Assembly (NCBI RefSeq): GCF_000002595.2
Contig: NC_057009.1
Location: forward strand, 8,529,709-8,593,708
Reading direction: 5' to 3'
From: Chlamydomonas reinhardtii
Taxonomy: Eukaryota; Chlorophyta; Chlorophyceae; Chlamydomonadales; Chlamydomonadaceae
Length of the DNA: 64,000 nucleotides
Shown here one piece after another: positions 21,456-33,637 of the stretch. Within the stretch, counting starts at the first letter, position 1. Each line of letters opens with the position of its first letter. Under the pieces are notes generated by a model. It was not told where the DNA came from, made no database searches, and was given only the letters and a program-made list of their open reading frames with translations. The translations under genes were made by a program, and so were the position numbers.

Positions 21456-24400
21456 CAGTCCCCCACCTGCATGGCCGGCGCGCTGTCCAGGTGGAATCCG
21501 GGGAAGGGCACGAAGCGCGGCGCGGGGCCGCCGGCGCGCATGCGGGTCAGGCACTCGTACCAGCGCGGCACCCACTGCGGCGGCAGGCGGCAGGCAGGCG
21601 GCGGAGGGCGGGGGCGTTGGAGGAACGGGGGCGGGGAGGGGGCTGGGGTGAGCGCCAGCAGGAGGAGCACAGGGACACGGCATGTGGTGTTGCGGCCGAG
21701 CCTTGACATCCGTGTGGGAGGGGTGCTGGGTGCTGTCCTTGCAGCACGACACCCGCCCGCCCTCAGCCCTTCCCCCATGCCCTCGCCGCAATTCTTTGGG
21801 CTCAGGCGCACACCCTGCTACGCCCACCGGCCCAGGGCAGGGCCTGCACAACGGTCAGGGATGGACATGCCTCTCCCTGTGTCCTGTGACACCCCCCCTT
21901 CACATGCGCTGCGTCTTTACAAGGCGCATGGTTGCTCTGATGGTAATGATGAACACCAGCCACCCACCTGCCCGCCTCCCCCCCGCCCACTCGCGCTCCT
22001 TGGTAACGCCCACGCTCCCACCCGCCCCATCTGCATCCACGCCACGGTTCCTTGACTATCGGGACCTATTCCTTCGGGCTCAGGCACATAACCCCACCCC
22101 CCACCTGCATCCCCACCACCACCCCACCTGCATCTGGTACGCCCTGACCGGGTCGAAGTTGGTGCACACCAGGTAATAGCTGCCCACGTGCACGTGGCAG
22201 CTGCGCGGCTTGTAGGAGGCCACGTCGCCCGCAAACACCTGTCGCAGCAGGCCCAGCACGCCTGTGCGGCCCGGCGGGGTCGGTGGGTGCGCGGGGGGGC
22301 GGCGGGTGCGTGAGTGCGTCCGGAGTTGCGGTGGGGAGCGACGCGACAAGGCGAAACTCCCCCTGCTGCGGCCCCACCTCCGCCCCTCCTTAATAAGTAG
22401 TCATGAATGTAACCCTCCCCCCCTGCTCCCCCCTGCCTCACCCACTGTGAACATGTCTGGGAACATGTTGAGCCGCAGCACCAGCAGCCCGCCGCGAGCC
22501 AGGTTGTTGGCCATCACGACCAGCTGCGCCACCAGCAGCGCCTGGGGGGGGATTACATTCATGATAGTTAAGGAAGTGGTAGACGGTAGACCATCTTGCG
22601 GAACATCAGGCGGGTGGAGGGGGGGAGGAGGTGGAGGAGGGGGGTAGAGCAGGGGTTGGTGGAGGGGGGGAGGAGGGGGTAGAGCAGGGGGTGGTGGAGG
22701 GGAGAGGGGTGTTGTAGGGATGAGGAGGAAGGTGGCGAGGGGGGTGCGGGTGCGCAGCGCGACGCGCTCCCCCCTGAATGCCGTACAGCAGCACTGCGAC
22801 CATTGGGTAACCCCCCTTCTCCACCCACCCACTGCTGCGCCTCTGCTCCGCCCGCAGCTGCTGCGGCCCCCACCCCTATAGAACCCCCATCTCCCCCCAT
22901 CCCCAAACCGCTCCAGGACCCCCATCTCCCCTCAACCCCCTCCAAAACGCCCGCCCCCGAAAAGCCTGCCTGCCTGCCTGCCCCCTTCCTCACCTTGTGC
23001 GCCGCCGCGTTGCTGCTGTAGACGTTGAATGCGGGGTTGTCGGCGTCCGTGAGGCTGGTCTCCTTGTGGATCCAGTCCTTGCCGCCCAGGAAGCTGCCGT
23101 CCAGGATCACAAGCTGGCAGGCGTTGGAGGGCGGGTCGTGCAGGGCTGGGGGGAGGGAGGTGGGGAAGGTGGGGGAGGTGGGGGAGGGAGGTGGGGAAGG
23201 TGGGGGAGGTGGGGGAGGGAGGTGGTGGAGGGGAGGGGGAGGGTAGGAAGGCGGGGTACTTCATTCTAGTCCCAAAAACAATCCGTTGTCAACCCCGAGT
23301 ATGAGAATTTGAGGCGTTCTCGCACAACGGGTTCTGGTCTCGGCATACGTGGGGCTTGATTGGGGAACCACCCCGCCCCATGCAGCCCCTGCCCCCCGCC
23401 CCCTGCTCCGCCCTCCCCCACCTGCGTCCAGCCTCAGTGCGGGCTGCGGGCATCCGGGGGTGCCGACGCCCATGTCGCCCACCCGCACCGTGGCGGCGAT
23501 GGTGGTCACGTCCACAAAATGCAGGTAGTAGTTGTCAGTCTGGAGGGGGACGAGGGTGGTGAGGGGTGAGGGGGCGAGGGGTGTGAGGTGAGGGTGCGGG
23601 GGGTGACGGATGAAGGTGCGGGGGGTGAGGGGCAAACGAGGAGGAGGTGAGGGTTGTTTTTGACAGTTCCCAGTGAGACACATGAAATGCGGGTTACACG
23701 GGTTCGTGGCAAGGCCGCTGGATGATACTAATACTCGGTGAGGTGGCGCGGCGTGGCGTGGAGTGGGCGCCAGGGGGCGTGTGCGTGAGCGAGACGTACG
23801 CCCGCCCGCCCGCCCGCGCCGCACGCCCCTCCCCCACCCCCCGCCCGGTCTCTCACCCGCTCGGGTATGGCTGGCAGGTGTCCGCCGTACATGGGCGGCA
23901 GACTCAGCCCGATGCCCTTGCGAGGCGCCTTGCCAGCCTCCAGGCTGCGAGCGGGTGAGGGGGGCGGCGTCGTGGCGTGGAGTTCTGTTGCTGGCGGTGG
24001 CGATAGCGGCAGTGAAGATGACGGCCCACACACCCACATACCTCCAAACACACCCCCACACCTCCACACATCCCCCACACCTCTCTCCCCCACCTGTAGG
24101 TGCTGAAGCCGCCCGGGCAGCAGCACACGTCCAGGAACTGGAAGGGCTGGTCGGCGGGCCGGTCCGCCAGGAAGCGCCCGTTGTGCTCGTCGATCTCAAA
24201 CATGATGTAGCGCATGCGCTGTGCGCGTGTTCATGAGGTTGTGTGCAATACCGAAGTGGAAGGTAAATTCAAGGTGTGTGCGATGTGAGGGAGCGTAAGA
24301 CCGATGAGATGTGTGACTATGCGGGTGAGCACAAAGCCTCAGGCACCGCGACAGGCCAGGCGGGTGTGGGCGGCAAGGGACAGCCCCCCCCCCCCACGCC

Positions 24401-24811
24401 CCCTGGCCTGGGCTGCGCAATCAGTGCACACCAGCGCGTGTACCACGCAGCAAGCTCTACCCGCTTACCTGCAGCTACCCTGACTACCCACAAAATCGCC
24501 ACGCAAGTCACAACGGTTGTCTCTACCACACACACGTACACCCACACAATATCACGCACGCACGTACACACGCCCACGTATCCCCGCACCTGGCACATCT
24601 CGCCGCGCCCCTCCTGCCCAGCCGCCGTCCTGCGCCGTGTCGCGGCCACCGCCTGCCGCCGGCCCTCGCCCGTCACGCCGGGTGTGGTGTTGAGTATCTC
24701 CGGCACCACCCCGCCGCCCAGCCCCACCGAGGCCCCCATGGGCATAGGCATGGGTCCGCCGTAGCCGGCCGCAGGCACCGGCATGGGCATCGGCATGGCA
24801 CCGCCGAACAT
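18723..24811 (-). CDS. FtsJ-like methyltransferase-fold protein with CCCH zinc finger
   Basis: RrmJ/FtsJ-type Rossmann methyltransferase domain joined to an RNA-binding-type zinc finger. Twelve exons in phase: 24811-24590, 24218-24094, 23944-23857, 23539-23422, 23145-22994, 22541-22442, 22261-22128, 21574-21467, 20930-20850, 20664-20515, 19938-19813 and 19562-18723, giving about 673 aa. The SAM-binding motif is FLDVCCCPGGFSTY; later strands read CQLVILDGSF, GGLLVLRLNMF and HVGSYYLVCTNF. Exon 10 encodes C-x8-C-x5-C-x3-H (CGRIFANVRCTAGERCNSAH). The last exon is Ala/Gly/Pro-rich but ends in a conserved-looking acidic tail, EDDETLSAMCEYLGW. Compared with the K-D-K-E tetrad of active FtsJ/cap 2'-O-methyltransferases, I see E-D-R-S by eye, so activity is doubtful. 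Intron 9 appears to have a GC donor. Substrate unknown; an RNA-related role is inferred. Confidence 0.75.
20440..20505 (+). repeat. (AC)n/(AT)n microsatellite
   Basis: Alternating ACACAC and ATATATAT tracts, in a duplicated pattern, in intron 10 of the FtsJ-like gene. Confidence 0.9.
21331..21453 (+). repeat. (CA)n microsatellite with CAGC interruptions
   Basis: CACAGC-interrupted and then pure CA dinucleotides in an intron of the FtsJ-like gene, ending a few bases before exon 8 (minus strand reads TG repeats just after the donor). Confidence 0.95.
22391..22420 (-). repeat. copy 1 of TACATTCATGA dispersed repeat (inverted)
   Basis: On the minus strand it reads GGGAGGGTTACATTCATGAC followed by an A/T-rich stretch. 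It lies in the intron just downstream of FtsJ-like exon 6, in opposite orientation to the copy at 22,543-22,588. Confidence 0.6.
22543..22588 (+). repeat. copy 2 of TACATTCATGA dispersed repeat
   Basis: A G-run followed by TTACATTCATGATAGTTAAG and GGTAGACGGT. On the host gene strand this is the last 40 nt of intron 5, so its C-run supplies the polypyrimidine tract before the AG of exon 6. Confidence 0.65.
23144..23235 (+). repeat. GGAGGTGGGGAAGGTGGGGG minisatellite
   Basis: Two to three copies of a 40-bp purine-rich unit in FtsJ-like intron 4, directly upstream (on the minus strand) of exon 5, where it forms a pyrimidine-rich acceptor tract. Confidence 0.85.
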
Positions 24812-26841
24812 TATCTTCTACAACGGCCCCTTCTGAATAAGTTCGTTGCGGAAGTGAGAAGCTACTGCTGCAGCCGCTGCTGCTTCTAGGAAGGCGATGG
24901 CGCAAAGCACGTTCGCGCAGACCTGAGGCGCCTTCGGCCTGATGTCGCCGTGTGGGGTACGTGCCGCCTAGCGGCACGCACCCGGCGCCTCCGTGCCCGT
25001 CCTGCACTGTCACCCTCGCCCCGACCCCAGATGCTGCTGCTCCGTCTGTGTGTTTGTGTATGTCGTGATCCAGCCGTGCGAGACGTACGCCAGCCCAAGC
25101 GCCCGTCAGGCGCTCCCACCGCTGGCGGAGGAATGCCAGCGCCGCTGGGGCCGCGTGTGGCGCGGGCTCAGGAAGCCGCGGCCCCGCAGGTCAAGCCACT
25201 GCAGCGAGGCAAATAGCGTTGCAGGCAGCGGTGAGCGCTGGCGCGGCCTCGGTTTGCGTAGATGTGGTGGGAGGGACGGGCCGGCCTCCAGGGCAGGGTT
25301 TCAGCGCAGGAGCTTGGCGCAAAGGAGCACCATGTGCTGCCAGTCGAACGTCTACACCTATCTGCAACATTACTTTGTTGACACACCTGTAATGTGCTCA
25401 GCGGGGGGCGAAAATTGCGCCTGTCCCGCGAATGCTGCGCTCGCCCGCCCTCCACGCCCCAACGGGGGTGCTCGTAGAGATTTATTACACTTAATCAAGA
25501 CAGCTGAGCAGCGATAGATAGGCAGGTGCACTTCGATTGCTGTTTGCAAGTTGGCTCTGAGACTTTGGACTCAGGTCGCGAAGTATTAGTTGCCAAAAGA
25601 AACAGAAGGCCAGAGACTGACGCCAATATGTTGCGTTTGCGCGGCGATAAGCACATACTGGCACGAGAACTGCGATGCACCGCATGCGTGCTGCGCGTCT
25701 GTGCCCCAGCCAGTGTTCCCTGCAGCCAGGGGTGCCAGCAGCCAGCTGCCCCGACCACCCGCTGCTCGTCGGCCCGGGCTGGGCAAGGGGTACCTGAGCA
25801 CGGTGCTCACCTTCCTACTCTGACTCAGCCTTTCGAACTGTAGCTTTCCTTCATTACAGGGGCAGGGGTGCCATGCCTCGCTGCCACACACCCGCCATGC
25901 TCGGCTCCCAACGCTGCTTTCAGGGCCCCACCAAGACGGCACTATCCCAAGGTCGCCTTCCGCCAAGGCCCCAACCACCCCGGTAACGACAACCGCCGGC
26001 CCAGACTTGTCTCTGAAGGGGCATTCCTGGCTAGACTCAATGCGCCTGCTGAACACCAGGGGCACCCCTGCTTAAGACGTCTGGTACGCTTCCTGATGTG
26101 TGACGATGTGAGGCATGGGGATTGGAGTTCTCAGCGTTTGAAGTGCATCCACATAGGCGCCTAAAGACCTCCTGACCTACAAACCCACTCGAGTGTTGGC
26201 GAAGTCCGGGTGGGCTACTGCGCTGTGTGGCAGTGTGGGACAGGGGAGGGTGGGACGTGCAGGGCATACTCGACCAGCGGTAGGGTGCAGCCACACAAGT
26301 TTCCAGATGCAAGCCAAGTCCAGACCCCCACATCCAGGTGCAGGCGCCCATGCCCCATGGGGCCGTCGGCGCCATACCTGGTGCCTACAGGCGCAAGCCG
26401 CAGACCAGGTCATCGACGTGCGTTGCGGAACTAGTGCGTAGGTCATTACACGCGGCACGGTATGGCTTGGGCCACACCAGCGGTGTTGCTGGCTGCCTGG
26501 CCTCCATCCCATCGATCATGCTGCAGTGCTCCGCGCAGCTCGGCAACCGTGCGACTGGGCGCCGGGCCAGAAACTCCTGAGTCCTGAGGAAGAGCGCGGG
26601 GGCCAGGGGGGGGGGGCGCCGTGGCGTGCCACCGGGAGGGGCCACGCCATGCAATCCCAGCGGAGCTGGAGCTTTACCGCGCCCCTGTTGCGCAGATTAC
26701 TTGTGCCAGCTCTCAAACGTATATCTAGCTGCTCACAGAGACTGCACCGATACTTGCTTTATCTGCGTTTGTTTGCCGCCTTTCCCAGCTCCATATTCAC
26801 CGCTCGCCTTTCCTTGTACCTGAAGACCCTGGTTATATAAG
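24812..26841. other. 2.0-kb divergent intergenic region
   Basis: Lies between the FtsJ-like start (-) and the PP6 start (+) and must hold both promoters. I found no convincing exon, tRNA or element. A TTATATAA sits only a few bases before the PP6 ATG (26,833-26,840) and is more likely leader sequence than promoter. Confidence 0.4.
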
Positions 26842-28641
26842 ATGGGTATGAATAGCGACCTAGACAAGTGGATAGAGAAGGTGAAGAAATGCGAGCACCT
26901 GGCCGAGGAGGAGCTCAAGTCGCTTTGTGACTACGTGAAGGTATGGGGAGGTATGCGGCGCTTTGGACAGGCGAGGACGCTCAAGGAGCCCGGCTGGCTG
27001 GCGATGCGCAGGAGATCCTGGTGGAGGAGTCCAACGTGCAACCAGTCAACGCGCCGGTCACCGTCTGTGGTGACATCCATGGGCAGTTCCATGACTTGCT
27101 TCGGTTGTTTGAGACGGGCGGTGAGGTGCCGAGCACCAACTACATTTTCATGGGCGACTTCGTGGACCGGGGATACAACAGCTTGGAGGTCTTCACGATG
27201 CTCATGCTACTCAAGGTAAATTGCATGCAGCACTTACTATCTCAGGTGGTGGAGAGCGCAAGGCTGCTGGTAGCGCTCACTTTGGCGGCCGGGTCGATGC
27301 GCAGGCTCGCTACCCCGCGAACATCACCCTGCTCAGAGGCAACCACGAGAGCCGGCAAATCACCCAGGTGTACGGTTTCTACGATGAATGCCAGCGCAAA
27401 TATGGCAACGCCAACGCGTGGCGATACTGCACGGAGGTCTTTGACTTCCTCACGCTCTCGGCACTCATCGACAGCAAGGTGCTGTGCGTGCACGGCGGCT
27501 TGTCCCCCGACATTCGCACCCTAGACCAGATTCGGACGATTGACCGCGTGTGCGAGATCCCGCACGAGGGGCCGTTTTGCGACCTCATGTGGTCCGACCC
27601 AGAGGACATCGAGACGTGGGCAATCAGCCCCCGCGGCGCCGGTTGGCTGTTCGGCAGCAAGGTCACAGCAGAATTCAACCAGATCAACGGGTTAGAGCTT
27701 ATCTGCCGAGCCCACCAGCTGGTGCAGGAGGGGCTGAAGTACATGTTCCCGGACCGGTCACTGGTCACGGTCTGGTCGGCTCCAAACTACTGCTACCGCT
27801 GCGGCAACGTGGCGTCGATACTCATATTCGACGACAAGCTGAACCGGGACGTGCGGTGAGTAGTCCGGCGCACGGGCACTGCACGGCCAGGACAGGTTAT
27901 CAGGGGTTCTGCGCAGGGTCAGAATGGGGCACATGCAAGTGCGGGCGGCGTAATGATGCTGCGGAGCAGGGGTCGCCCTGCAAGCCCCCCACCCCGCGAG
28001 CAGTATGAACAGAGCAAGATGCATCTGCAATGGGCTGCGGAGTCTGTCGCCTGCGATGCGATGTGACACTGGCTGGACGTGTCCGCCCCGTGTGCCCTTC
28101 TGCCCGCCAACAGGTACTTCACGGAAACGCAGGAGAACAGCAACATGATGGCGCCGCGCGCCACGGCCAGGTGTGTGGATGGGAAGGCCAGAACCGGGGA
28201 AGGGTGGTGGTGGTGGTGGAAATGTAGTATGCGAGGTAAAGGAGCAGGAGTTTTACAAGCTCGCACCCGGGCGGGGAGGGGGGCTGGCAATTACTGGTGT
28301 TGCTTGCAGCCCACGCTTGCAGCCCTGTCTGTCGGGATGCTGTGAGGACCCGCTGGCAGCCTGCGCGGCGGCTGCGGCGGCTGCCAGCGGGGCAGCCACG
28401 GCCCCCGCCGCTTGATCCACTGCCAAGGCCCCCGCGAAGGCCGCATTGGTAGCAGCCAGCAGGGGGCCCCTGAGCTCCGCCCACAGCACCTTTTACACTT
28501 CTTAGGGCAGGCCATCGGGGCCGGGCGCCTTTCCATTCTGGCACTGGCCGAGGGCAGCCCATGGTTTGATCACTCAGTACCTGAGTGTGACTCCTGGCGC
28601 ACGTGCTTGTCATGCTCGGTGTCCGCAGGTACTTCTGGTAA
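26842..28641 (+). CDS. PP6-type Ser/Thr protein phosphatase catalytic subunit
   Basis: PPP-family phosphatase closest to plant FyPP/PP6 catalytic subunits. Five exons in phase: 26842-26940, 27012-27215, 27305-27855, 28114-28170 and 28629-28641, giving 307 aa, the family length. All PPP metal and catalytic motifs are present: GDIHGQ, GDFVDRG, RGNHE, and HGGLSPDI. The PP6/FyPP-like stretches [17 protein letters not shown] and [20 protein letters not shown] separate it from PP1 and PP2B. The second Met of [11 protein letters not shown] is an equally possible start. The C-terminus reads PRATARYFW, where the PP2A/PP4/PP6 group ends in YFL; the last four residues and the stop lie on a 13-nt exon behind a 458-bp intron holding a LINE fragment. 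Role inferred: trimeric PP6 holoenzyme in cell-cycle or hormone-type signalling. Confidence 0.95.
28250..28565 (-). mobile_element. decayed L1-type LINE reverse-transcriptase fragment
   Basis: In the last intron of the PP6 gene, antisense to it. The minus strand reads [13 protein letters not shown] (about 28,505-28,543), the classic GKxPGPDG motif at the start of LINE reverse transcriptases. In the same frame comes a short stretch with two stop codons where Y-E-F-Y is expected, then [19 protein letters not shown], matching the usual continuation of the L1 motif. An alanine-rich stretch follows. It is a short, dead 5'-truncated or internal fragment; ends, target-site duplications and a poly(A) tail were not identified, so the limits are approximate. 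Confidence 0.75.
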
Positions 28642-29879
28642 GGCGCCGCCGCAACACGGCTATGGAGCAGGGTTCGGCGGACCCGTGCGGCCGCCGGCGC
28701 CGACCAGTGGCGCCAGCAGCGCAGCGCAGCATATTACTGCGATCGCACTGGCTGCTGGCGGCTTCCTTGCTAGTAAGGGGCAGGCGGATAGCCAAGCAGG
28801 CGGAGCCGGCTGGCTGCTGCACGGGCTATTTGAGCGCACTCGGAGCTTTGTTAGCGAGGTGATGGTTACGGCCCTCGTGGCTGCATGCGTGGGGTAGTTA
28901 GGTTTGTGTGGTCGTTACTCTACATACGGGGAATGAATATCGGGTGAGGGGTAGATGTATTTAACTCTTGCAGACTGTGCATAGGTAGGAATTGCATGCG
29001 GGGCGCGGCCGGTCAGCAGTGCTGCAAGCGTGGGGCAGGTGCGACGCATTGTACGAGCATTGGGTGGCCGTGCGCCGTGTGTGTTTTACCTGTCGAGTGG
29101 TTTTTGCTTCGAGACATGTTTGGCTTGGTCTGAGTGCATGCGGTAGCAACGAGTAAAGACCTCTTTTATGTTTGCAAGGGCGTGCACGTGAGCCGCGTGT
29201 GTGCTCAAGAACAGCTGAGCGAACGTGACGGCGGATGTCTGGTCCAGGATGCGTGTCTGAAGATACAACGCTCACTGTCGCCGCTCTGTGTATGGTGGCT
29301 CCGATGCTGCTTGTTTTGAAGCAAGTGACTCACTGGACACCGCTATGTAGGTTTCGTGATGGAACTGTTGAGCGAAACTTAGTGGGGCGTGCCCATTCAT
29401 CAACAAAAGCCACGGGCATGGTGCATGGAGGCTGCGTGGTGGTGTGCGCACCCGCATCCGATTCCTTCGTCAACACCGGACAGTGGACGAGGCAATGCAG
29501 TCTTGCCATGTAAGAGCTATGGTATCGTCGCTATATGCTGACACTCACTGCCTTATGTCAACGATTTGTCCTGTGCCCCCTCCCTTCCCTCTCCCATGTG
29601 GGCCTGATGTACGGCGGCCTTGCCTCCGTGATTGCTTGTGACAACCAGACATTTCGGTGATGTCGCCCCCAGTATCTAGAACTACCCCAAATATCACACG
29701 CAAATGGACTACTTGCATAGCTGGTTGCCGCGCTAATTTATCTGTGTCACCCCGGCCATGCTCCGGACGTGTCAACATTGCCACACCCACCATGCTTACT
29801 TTGTATATCACGTCGCAAGTGCGTAATTGATGAATTGTGAGCTAATTTTGAAGAGCCAAGGAAGCACGGGAGCACAGAA
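28642..29879. other. PP6 3' UTR and PTEN promoter region
   Basis: No coding exon, TGTAA signal or repeat could be assigned in this 1.2 kb. It contains the 3' UTR of the phosphatase gene and the upstream region of PTEN. Confidence 0.45.
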
Positions 29880-32882
<3,003 letters not shown>

Positions 32883-33637
32883 ACAATGGGGCGGGGGCAG
32901 GCGTGCATGGGTGCTGGGTGGGTGCTGCTCAGCTGCTCGGGGCGGGAGTGGCCCATTGACTGTGTGACCTGGCACCGTTTCAACTATGGAGCCGGCGGCG
33001 TTTGGCGCGGACAGGCCTGTGACCGGACATACTGATTGGCATACTTCAATTCTTCATGGATCAATGGGACCAGCATATTTGAGGTAGCGGGCGCTTAGCT
33101 GGCGGGTGGGTCCGGAACGGGTCGCGGAGGCGAAGCTGGAGGAGTTGTCGGACCTGCAGGTGGAGCAGTAGTGGGTGCAGCAAGACTTTGGGCGGTGCCT
33201 GTAGCCTAGAGTGAAGGGGAGCCACCACAGGTGACCGTGTGACCTGCGCAAGTTCGGACTGTGGAGCTGGCGGTGGGCAGGCGGGAGGCCGGGCGTACTG
33301 ATTGCCAATCATCTCTTCATGGACGAGGTCAATGTGACCACTATTCTGAATTTAGCGGGCATTTAGCTATAGGATGGGTCTCCGGAAGGCAGGGGGTTGC
33401 CGGGGACTGCCGGGGTGAGAGCGTGTGAGACAGATGAGCGCATGCATGTGAAGAGGCCCGCGCACCCCAATTCGCTGGTGACTGGCGCTTTCTGTGTTGC
33501 TGCGGTTGCTGTAGGGTAGCCAACAGGTAGTGGATCAGACGTGAACGTTCCTCGTGAACTCTCTGAAGCGCAATTCCACTGCCGATACCAGCGTTTCGCT
33601 CAAATCACGCCGTGCTATTGTCTTTGTGCACCCCATA
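32883..33637. other. PTEN 3' flank and RAF1 promoter
   Basis: Intergenic. Apart from the imperfect tandem duplication at 32,962-33,399, no gene is seen. An open frame continues upstream of the chosen RAF1 ATG to about 33,554 but contains no upstream ATG. Confidence 0.5.
32962..33399 (+). repeat. imperfect ~275-bp tandem duplication
   Basis: Two related units, about 32,962-33,129 and 33,237-33,399. Both begin GTGTGACCTG, and share CTGTGGAGC/CTATGGAGC, TACTGATTG, CTTCATGGA, and a final GCGGGC..TTAGCT..GGGT..TCCGGAA stretch. Identity is roughly 65-70 percent by eye, so the duplication is old. Element type unknown. Confidence 0.7.

Noticed and set aside
25040-25240. Possible coding stretch (LAEECQRRWGRVWRG) in the 2-kb gap upstream of PP6
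   Set aside because: Short, no splice context and no recognisable family; could equally be noise.
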